Assembly (NCBI GenBank): GCA_023253235.1
Contig: JALRHE010000386.1
Location: 1 to 5,500 of the forward strand
Direction of reading: 5' to 3'
Length of the DNA stretch: 5,500 nt
Source: Steroidobacteraceae bacterium
Lineage (GTDB): Bacteria; Pseudomonadota; Gammaproteobacteria; Steroidobacterales; Steroidobacteraceae
Below are positions 1-4,951 of the stretch, piece by piece (position 1 is the stretch's first letter; each line of letters opens with the position of its first letter). A model generated the notes under the pieces. The model made no database searches, was not told where the DNA came from, and saw only the letters and a program-made list of their open reading frames with translations. The position numbers were made by a program, and so were the translations under genes.

Positions 1-156
1 TCATGCACGGGCTGTCATGAGCACTCGACAGATCGTCTCGCGCGCGAACATGCGGAAGAAGGCATCCGCAATCTCGATCATTGCGTCCGCTGTCATCGCG
101 ACGGCTCCGAGCACGGGAGTGAACGCCAGGGCGAGCGCGAACACGAGTACGAATAA
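1..156 (+). CDS. 3' end of a multihaem c-type cytochrome-like protein (partial)
   Basis: Frame 1 is open from the left edge to a TAA at 154-156, giving 51 C-terminal residues; the start lies outside the window. The peptide carries two CXXCH motifs, CTGCH (residues 2-6) and CVRCH (28-32). These are the signature of covalent c-type haem attachment, which is carried out in the periplasm. Several further histidines (in EHS, REHAEE, SEHG) could serve as distal haem ligands. The segment between the motifs is charged and His/Glu-rich, and the tail is hydrophilic, ending near HEYE. Small multihaem cytochromes of class III-like families show similar 'CxxCHEH...EH...CxxCH' spacing, but I cannot assign a named family from a fragment. 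The stop lies 14 nt before the downstream LOG-family gene, so the two may be co-transcribed. Two CXXCH motifs in 51 codons are unlikely by chance, which favours this frame over the opposite strand. Confidence 0.66.
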   Translation, partial: SCTGCHEHSTDRLAREHAEEGIRNLDHCVRCHRDGSEHGSERQGEREHEYE

Positions 157-161
157 TCGGC

Positions 162-165
162 GAGG
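162..165 (+). promoter_or_regulatory. Ribosome binding site of the LOG-family gene
   Basis: GAGG lies 5 nt upstream of the ATG at 171, in the 14-nt gap after the preceding TAA. It supports 171 as the start. The second ATG, at 175, is out of frame. Confidence 0.5.
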
Positions 166-170
166 CGCGC

Positions 171-938
171 ATGGATGACCCTCGCCTCAAAACCATCTTG
201 GCGAGCCCCAGTTACCGACTAGCCGAAGATGACGGAGATTTCCTCGAAAGCGATAGCGCCCGAGCCATCCGTCTTGCGCTCGAATTCCATCGTGCCGAAA
301 CCTATCTGCAAGCACACGGTATCGAGAGCACCGTCGCCGTCTTCGGTAGCTCCCGAGTTCGATCACCCGAGGATCCGCTCGCGAGTGAACAGCACCGACA
401 CGACTACGAGCAGGCGCGCCGATTCAGCTACGACCTCAGCCGCGGTGCAGCACACGCGCCCGGATGCCATCGACTCGTCGTCGCAACCGGCGGCGGCCCT
501 GGACTCATGGAAGCGGCCAACCGAGGGGCGTCGGAAGCCGGCGCGCCGAGCATCGGCTTCAATATTCGACTGCCGCACGAACAACAGCCGAACCCTTACA
601 TCACGCCGGGACTCGCATTCAGTTTTCGTTACTTCGCGCTACGCAAAATGCATTTCATTTTTCGAGCGCGCGCGCTGGTCGCCTTCGCCGGCGGATTCGG
701 CACGCTCGATGAAGTGTACGAAGCGCTGAACTTGGTGCTCACTCGCACCATCGACCCGATACCCATCGTACTCGTGGGATCAGACTACTGGGGCCGAATG
801 CTGGATCTGAATTATCTCGTCGCCGGTGGCTACATCGAGGCGAAAGACAAAGCGCTGGTGTATCAAACTGATTCGGGCGCTGATGCCGCCGCTTACGTGC
901 TGGCGCACTGCGGCTGCGGAAAAGATGGTGGGTCCTGA
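171..938 (+). CDS. LOG-family Rossmann-fold protein (lysine decarboxylase-like / nucleotide phosphoribohydrolase family)
   Basis: This 255-residue cytosolic protein belongs to the LOG family (TIGR00730 type). Characterised members cleave the N-glycosidic bond of nucleoside 5'-monophosphates, as in cytokinin activation or PpnN-like nucleosidases. 'Lysine decarboxylase' is a historical misannotation of this family. A subfamily-like N-terminal extension is followed by AVFGSSR (56-62), the glycine-rich TGGGPGLMEAANRGA (106-120), NIRLPHEQQPNPY (131-143), an RK pair (158-159) and AGGFGTLDE (173-181). Glu181 and Arg158 match the family's catalytic Glu and Arg. The usual PGGxGTxxE motif here has Ala173 in place of Pro. 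The substrate cannot be deduced. The gene follows the cytochrome-like fragment by 14 nt. Its last codons (part of Asp, then Gly-Gly-Ser) and the TGA stop lie in the 3' end of the oppositely oriented tRNA-Lys gene. Family assignment is firm; exact activity is open. Confidence 0.9.
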   Translation: MDDPRLKTILASPSYRLAEDDGDFLESDSARAIRLALEFHRAETYLQAHGIESTVAVFGSSRVRSPEDPLASEQHRHDYEQARRFSYDLSRGAAHAPGCHRLVVATGGGPGLMEAANRGASEAGAPSIGFNIRLPHEQQPNPYITPGLAFSFRYFALRKMHFIFRARALVAFAGGFGTLDEVYEALNLVLTRTIDPIPIVLVGSDYWGRMLDLNYLVAGGYIEAKDKALVYQTDSGADAAAYVLAHCGCGKDGGS

Positions 939-1001
939 CAGGATCGAACTGTCGACCAACTCCTTAAAAGGGAGCTGCTCTACCGGCTGAGCTAAGGACC
1001 C
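926..1001 (-). tRNA. tRNA-Lys (anticodon UUU)
   Basis: The minus strand folds into a complete 76-nt cloverleaf. The 7-bp acceptor stem is GGGTCCT/AGGACCC, the D arm GCTC/GAGC with an 8-nt loop, and the anticodon stem GCTCC/GGAGT with loop CTTTTAA. A 5-nt variable loop and the T arm GACAG-TTCGATC-CTGTC follow. The anticodon TTT lies at 968-966 and reads lysine AAA/AAG. The discriminator base is A and the CCA end is genome-encoded (928-926). The gene begins 20 nt after the queC stop with no visible terminator between them, so it may be cut from the 3' end of the tol-pal-que transcript. Its last 13 bases overlap the 3' end of the convergent LOG-family gene. Lys tRNA is not a queuosine substrate, since queuosine modifies the GUN-anticodon tRNAs for Asp, Asn, His and Tyr. 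Adjacency to que genes therefore does not imply a functional link. Confidence 0.97.
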
Positions 1002-1021
1002 ACCGTTTGGGAGGCGCGATT

Positions 1022-1705
1022 TTACACATATCGCGTCGAATCGGGGACACCCGCTGCGCTGAACCCCTCCCGGCGCAGACGACAGGAATCGCAGACCCCG
1101 CAGGCTCTACCCTGTGGGTCGGCCTGGTAACAGGATACGGTCAACGAGTAGTCCACCCCTAGGCGCATACCGGTCTGAATGATCTTTGCCTTACTCCAAT
1201 GCAGCAGCGGTGCAACCAACCGTACCCCACGCCCTTCGACACCGGCTTTGGTACCAACATCGGCCAAGTGCTGGAATGCCTCGACGAACTCGGGTCGGCA
1301 ATCGGGGTAGCCGGAATAGTCGAGCGCGTTCACCCCGATGTAGACGTACTGCGCTTCTAGCACTTCGGCCCAACCGAGAGCCAACGAGAGCATCAGCGTA
1401 TTGCGCGCCGGCACGTAAGTCACCGGGATGCCGATCGTCGGCTCGTTGGGTACACCGATGGCAGCATCGGTCAGAGCAGACCCGCCAATACCCGCGAGAT
1501 CCACGCCCATGACGCGGTGCTCCCGAGCGCTAAACAGCTTGGCGATCTTCGCTGCCGCCTTGAGCTCAATCGAATGACGCTGCCCGTAGTGAACCGACAG
1601 CGCGTAGCACTCGTGCCCGGCCTCGCGCGCCATGGCGAGTACCGTGGCCGAATCGAGCCCGCCCGACAGCAGCACGACAGCCCGATTCACTGAGGATGCA
1701 GTCAT
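1022..1705 (-). CDS. queC: 7-cyano-7-deazaguanine (preQ0) synthase QueC
   Basis: QueC converts 7-carboxy-7-deazaguanine, ammonia and ATP to preQ0 in the cytosol, a step in queuosine biosynthesis. The 227-residue protein is of normal family length. It has the PP-loop ATP-pyrophosphatase motif SGGLDS (14-19), the VPARN motif (98-102) and DYSGYPDCRPEF (129-140). The C-terminal zinc site is formed by Cys192, Cys202, Cys205 and Cys208 within SCYQAD...ACGVCDSC. The ATG at 1705 is 9 nt after the queE stop and has only a weak purine stretch (GAAG) before it, so translation is probably coupled to queE. The stop is TAA (1024-1022), with tRNA-Lys 20 nt downstream. All recognisable active-site residues are present, and the assignment is secure. 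Confidence 0.97.
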   Translation of the reverse strand: MTASSVNRAVVLLSGGLDSATVLAMAREAGHECYALSVHYGQRHSIELKAAAKIAKLFSAREHRVMGVDLAGIGGSALTDAAIGVPNEPTIGIPVTYVPARNTLMLSLALGWAEVLEAQYVYIGVNALDYSGYPDCRPEFVEAFQHLADVGTKAGVEGRGVRLVAPLLHWSKAKIIQTGMRLGVDYSLTVSCYQADPQGRACGVCDSCRLRREGFSAAGVPDSTRYV

Positions 1706-1714
1706 GAGCTTCGA

Positions 1715-2365
1715 TCAACGACCGGGGACATCGCCCCAAAGGTATTTATGGAGTTGGATCTGAAAGCGCACCGGTAGACGATCCTCCAGTATCCAATCCG
1801 CCAGATCACCCGCCTTCAATTGCTGATGGCTTGGCGAGAACAAGACGGTACAGCGCTCAGACAGAGAGCGCGCTTTGAGCTGCTCGCGACTCCACTCGTA
1901 ATCCGTCCGATCGGCGATGACGAATTTGAGCAGATCCTTCTGATCGAGACGCACGAGCTCGTCATAACGATTTCGCGACTCCTCGCCCGAACCTGGCGTC
2001 TTGATGTCGACGACTTTGACGACCCGCGGATCGACTCGCTCGAGGGACATGGCACCGCTCGTCTCGAGCGACACCCGATAACCCGCATCGCACAAGGCCG
2101 TCAGCAATTCGTGCACCGACGCTTGAGCAAGGGGCTCACCACCGGTGACACAAACATGACGGACCTCAAGCTCCGCCACTCTGGCCAGAATCTCGGGTAA
2201 CGACCACCACTGACCGCCGTGGAAGGCATAGGCCGTGTCGCAATACTGGCAACGAAGCGGGCAGCCCGTCAGACGTACGAAGACGGTCGGAATGCCCACG
2301 GTGTCCGCCTCGCCCTGCAGCGATCGAAAAATCTCCGTGAGCTTGAGACGGCTTTCTTTGCTCAC
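1715..2365 (-). CDS. queE: 7-carboxy-7-deazaguanine synthase QueE (radical SAM), GTG start
   Basis: QueE is a radical SAM enzyme that contracts the ring of 6-carboxy-5,6,7,8-tetrahydropterin to 7-carboxy-7-deazaguanine, the substrate of QueC. The 216-residue protein has the N-terminal signature EIFRSLQGEA (11-20). The [4Fe-4S] motif CX3CX2C is at Cys35, Cys39 and Cys42, within TGCPLRCQYCDTAYAF. The SAM-binding motif TGGEP is at 74-78, followed by ETSG (101-104) and the family's C-terminal QLHKYLW (204-210). The start codon is GTG at 2365-2363, directly abutting the cpoB TGA (2368-2366). No better start exists that keeps the conserved EIFxSLQGE segment. This arrangement points to translational coupling with cpoB. 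Length is close to that of typical proteobacterial QueE. Confidence 0.96.
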   Translation of the reverse strand: MSKESRLKLTEIFRSLQGEADTVGIPTVFVRLTGCPLRCQYCDTAYAFHGGQWWSLPEILARVAELEVRHVCVTGGEPLAQASVHELLTALCDAGYRVSLETSGAMSLERVDPRVVKVVDIKTPGSGEESRNRYDELVRLDQKDLLKFVIADRTDYEWSREQLKARSLSERCTVLFSPSHQQLKAGDLADWILEDRLPVRFQIQLHKYLWGDVPGR

Positions 2366-3109
2366 TCAGCGTAACTTCTGCAATGCATCCGCGGCCGTGC
2401 GCGCCGCATCGCTATCGGGATAGCGCTGCAACAACTCACCGAGACTGCGTCGAGCATCCTCGTTACGCTTCAGCTCGATTTCCGACAAGCCCTTCTTCAA
2501 CAGGGCATCGGGCGCCTTGGATCGATCGGGCGAGCGGCCACCGACGGCCGAGAACGCCTCGACGGCACGCGCATAATCGCGACTGAGGTAGTAGGTTTGT
2601 CCGAGCCAGTACTGCGCGTTGTCTGCAAGCGGATGCTGGGGATGCGCCACCAGGAAGGCCTTCATACCCTCGATCGCCTCGGGATAACGAGCCGCCTTGA
2701 GCGCATCGAAGGCGCGGTTATACAGGGCCTCGGCCGAAGGATCGGCCACGGCGGTCGGCGCTGCGACAGACGAAGAAGGGGTCTCCGCTATCGGCGCGGC
2801 GACCGTCGCCGGTCGACGTTCGAGCTCGACAAGACGCCGATCGAAGTCAGCCGCTAGATCGGCGAGTTGCTTACGCAGTTGCTGATTCTCGTTTTGCGAT
2901 GACTCGATCGCACCACGCAGTTCACGCAACTCGGCGGCTTGCGCTTCCAAGCGCTGCGACATCTCGATCAGGGTCTGGCTCTGCAACGTTTGCTCGAGCT
3001 GCGCCACGCGCAACTCGAGATCCTCGACTCGAGAGCGCGTGGATTGCGCGAGGAGCGGCGTTGCCGACAGCAACACCGCGCCAGCTGCGAGCCAAGCGAT
3101 CGAACGCAT
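2366..3109 (-). CDS. cpoB: Tol-Pal-associated periplasmic protein CpoB (YbgF), coiled-coil plus TPR
   Basis: CpoB coordinates Tol-Pal-driven outer-membrane constriction with septal peptidoglycan synthesis (the PBP1B-LpoB system in E. coli). The protein has 247 residues. A Sec signal peptide (about 1-21, ending LLA before Q) precedes a heptad-rich coiled coil (about 26-99), which in the family forms a trimer. An Ala/Pro/Thr-rich linker (about 100-124) leads to three TPR-like repeats (about 126-158, 162-195 and 199-232), including ALYNRAFDALKAARYPEAI and YWLGQTYYLSRDYARAV. I place the start at the ATG at 3109, whose bases overlap the pal stop as TGATG. A TTG one codon upstream (3112-3110) would add one residue but is the weaker choice. 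There is no clear Shine-Dalgarno sequence, consistent with coupling to pal. queE follows without a gap. Confidence 0.94.
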   Translation of the reverse strand: MRSIAWLAAGAVLLSATPLLAQSTRSRVEDLELRVAQLEQTLQSQTLIEMSQRLEAQAAELRELRGAIESSQNENQQLRKQLADLAADFDRRLVELERRPATVAAPIAETPSSSVAAPTAVADPSAEALYNRAFDALKAARYPEAIEGMKAFLVAHPQHPLADNAQYWLGQTYYLSRDYARAVEAFSAVGGRSPDRSKAPDALLKKGLSEIELKRNEDARRSLGELLQRYPDSDAARTAADALQKLR

Positions 3110-3654
3110 CAATTGGTGCCGTACACCAACTCGACGCGACGGTTCTTGGCGAAGGCATCTTCACCCTCACCGCCCATCGCGGGACGCTCCTCGCCGTAAC
3201 TCACCGTGGCAAGACGCGACTCCGCCACACCTTGCAGCGCCAGTGCACGACGCACCGCCTGGGCACGGCGCTCGCCGAGACCAATGTTGTATTCGCGCGT
3301 GCCGCGCTCGTCGGTATGCCCCTCGAGACGCAAGCTCACACCCGCCTTGCCATTGAGAAAGCGCGCGTGTTGCGAGAGCAGATCAAGATCGGCACTCGAG
3401 ATGGCATCGCTGTCGAACGGGAAATAAATCACGAGGCGATTGACGAGCTCCGGCGGCAGGCCGACCGGGTTGCTCGATGCGTCGCCGACCATCCCGGCGG
3501 AAACCGCATCAACGCTGGCATCGGGTTGAGCCACGGCCGACTCGCTCTCGCTCTTGGCCACCGGCTCGGCTGAGGCCTCATCCGCTTTCTTGGGCGATGA
3601 GCAGGCAGCGAGCAATGCAAGCAAGGCGAGCGGGGCGATGAATCTCAAAGTCAT
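3109..3654 (-). CDS. pal: Peptidoglycan-associated outer-membrane lipoprotein Pal
   Basis: Pal anchors the outer membrane to peptidoglycan and is the outer-membrane end of the Tol-Pal system, binding TolB. The 181-residue precursor has a lipoprotein signal peptide with lipobox LAAC and the acylated Cys at residue 18. Ser follows at +2, compatible with outer-membrane sorting. A low-complexity Ala/Ser/Glu linker spans about 20-62. The OmpA-like domain runs from about residue 67. It has YFPFDSD (77-83), EGHTDERGTREYN (111-123) with Asp115, and GERRAQAV (127-134) with Arg130. The last two residues are the expected ligands of the diaminopimelate stem peptide. The C-terminal KNRRVELVY (170-178) is also conserved. 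The ATG at 3654 has a good ribosome binding site (GGAG, 6 nt away). The stop overlaps the cpoB start. Length is slightly above that of E. coli Pal. Confidence 0.97.
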   Translation of the reverse strand: MTLRFIAPLALLALLAACSSPKKADEASAEPVAKSESESAVAQPDASVDAVSAGMVGDASSNPVGLPPELVNRLVIYFPFDSDAISSADLDLLSQHARFLNGKAGVSLRLEGHTDERGTREYNIGLGERRAQAVRRALALQGVAESRLATVSYGEERPAMGGEGEDAFAKNRRVELVYGTN

Positions 3655-3660
3655 GATGTT

Positions 3661-3664
3661 CTCC
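3661..3664 (-). promoter_or_regulatory. Ribosome binding site of pal
   Basis: On the minus strand GGAG (within CGGAGAA) lies 6 nt before the pal ATG at 3654. It is one of the clearest Shine-Dalgarno sequences on this strand. It fits the high expression usually needed for this abundant lipoprotein. Confidence 0.6.
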
Positions 3665-3709
3665 GAAAGCTGAAGTGCGAATTATGACAGGAAGCGAAGC
3701 GCAAGACCG

Positions 3710-4951
3710 TCAGGGCAGAAACGGACCCCAAGCCGGATCGCGAACGTCGCCCCGATCCGCCTTCAACCGCTGCGAAATGAGCCCGTCAGCCGAGACCGTC
3801 GCCAACACGCCCTGCCCTCGCTCCCGCGCGGCATAGATCAGCGTGCCGCCATCGGGTGAGTAGCCGGGCGACTCATCCTGCGACCCTTTCGACAATACGG
3901 ACATCGATCCGTTCCCGAGATCCTGCACCGCGACTCGATAGCCGCCGCTGTCACGCGTGATGAAAGCGAGTTGCTTGCCATCGGGTGATAGGCGCGGCCG
4001 TGCGTTGTAATTGCCGCCGAAGGTGACTCGGGTGGCCGTGGCGCCCGCGCGCGGCTCGGTTCGATAAACTTGCGGTCCACCACCCCGATCGGACGTGAAA
4101 TAGAGCCGAGAGCCATCGTTCGACCACACCGGCTCCGTGTCGATCGACGGATGCTCCGTCACACGCGTCAAGGCACCGCCGTCGAGTTCGAGCACGTAGA
4201 CGTCGAGGTTACCGTTGGACGATGACAACGTGAGCGCCAAGCGCTTGCCGTCGGGCGACCACGCCGGCGCATTGTTTACGCCGGCGCGACCCGAAACGCG
4301 CCGACGCTCTGCCGTGCGCAGGCGCTGCACATAGATCGCAGCACTTCGCGTCTCGAAGGAGACGTAGGCCAACCACTCGCCATCGGGCGACCATGCGGGC
4401 GACATCAACGGCTGCTTCGACTCGAGGATCACGCGCGAGTTTTCGCCGTCGGCATCGGCCACGATGAGCTGATATCGCTGTGCCGGCGGACGTCCGTCGA
4501 CCGAGATGTATGCGATGCGTGTGGCGAAAGAGCTGCGCGCACCAATGATGCGCTCATAGATTTTATCGGCGATGCGATGCGCGGCATTTCGCCAGGCTTG
4601 GGGCGAGGCAACCATGCGCTCTCGCAATAGTTTTTGACCGGTCAGCAAATTGGTCAGTTCGTAATCGATCTGATGCCGACCATCCGTCGTCACCGCATGA
4701 CGTCCCGTCACGAGATAGTCGGATCGATTAGCGGCACCGGCGGAGAATCGTCCGCTGCGCGTCAGGTCAACCGCTACCACCTCGCTCGAGGGGCGCGGGT
4801 CGGCATCGAAGGGCAGCACGGCGATCGGAATCGGGTCGGTCACCCCCGAGGTGATATCGATCTTCAATTGGGCGGGCGCTGACGTCGATGCGAGCAGCAC
4901 GAGTGCGACCCACCAGCCCTTCCTACCGATACCTCGCAACGAGTCAATCAT
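3710..4951 (-). CDS. tolB: Tol-Pal system periplasmic beta-propeller protein TolB
   Basis: TolB is a periplasmic protein that binds Pal through its propeller and TolA through its mature N-terminus. The 413-residue precursor has a Sec signal peptide (about 1-27, ending APA). The mature N-terminal segment is QLKIDITSGV...IPIAVLPF, typical of TolB. The D1 alpha/beta domain (about 38-140) is followed by the beta-propeller. Its repeats carry WSPDG (187-191), WSPDG (231-235), WSNDG (276-280), LSPDG (321-325) and YSPDG (364-368). The conserved end is DPAWGPFLP. D1 looks shortened: after DLTRSGRFS (62-70) the sequence goes almost directly to DYLVTGR (78-84), where relatives have a longer loop. The ATG at 4951 overlaps the tolA stop by 8 nt, and TGAGG lies 10 nt upstream. 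A 55-nt gap separates the stop from pal. Confidence 0.96.
   Translation of the reverse strand: MIDSLRGIGRKGWWVALVLLASTSAPAQLKIDITSGVTDPIPIAVLPFDADPRPSSEVVAVDLTRSGRFSAGAANRSDYLVTGRHAVTTDGRHQIDYELTNLLTGQKLLRERMVASPQAWRNAAHRIADKIYERIIGARSSFATRIAYISVDGRPPAQRYQLIVADADGENSRVILESKQPLMSPAWSPDGEWLAYVSFETRSAAIYVQRLRTAERRRVSGRAGVNNAPAWSPDGKRLALTLSSSNGNLDVYVLELDGGALTRVTEHPSIDTEPVWSNDGSRLYFTSDRGGGPQVYRTEPRAGATATRVTFGGNYNARPRLSPDGKQLAFITRDSGGYRVAVQDLGNGSMSVLSKGSQDESPGYSPDGGTLIYAARERGQGVLATVSADGLISQRLKADRGDVRDPAWGPFLP

Noticed and set aside
1..144. Minus-strand open frame with a hydrophobic, signal-like stretch, ending in TGA at 3-1
   Set aside because: It has no in-frame ATG before the hydrophobic part and no ribosome binding site, only a poor GTG. 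The plus strand of the same bases encodes two CXXCH motifs, and its His/Glu-rich codons read as hydrophobic residues when reversed.
229..729. Plus-strand open frame of 166 codons in another frame of the LOG-family gene
   Set aside because: It is Ser/Arg-rich with no motif and lies fully inside a gene with conserved family motifs.
895..925. Rho-independent terminator for the tRNA/que transcript
   Set aside because: The minus strand after the tRNA has a short TCTTTT run but no GC-rich hairpin before it other than the tRNA itself.
926..1001. tRNA-Lys as an integration (att) site of a mobile element
   Set aside because: No integrase and no direct repeat of the tRNA 3' end are found elsewhere in the window. 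The flanking genes look like core genes.
1706..1714. preQ1 riboswitch controlling queE-queC
   Set aside because: The gaps before queE and queC are 0 and 9 nt, too short for an aptamer, and none was recognised elsewhere.
1820..2200. Plus-strand open frame antisense to queE
   Set aside because: No family motif and no ribosome binding site; it is explained by codon bias of queE.
2899..3573. Plus-strand open frame of 224 codons antisense to pal and cpoB
   Set aside because: It is a shadow of GC-rich coding sequence on the other strand. The protein is Arg/Ala-rich with no recognisable domain, while pal and cpoB on the minus strand are unmistakable.
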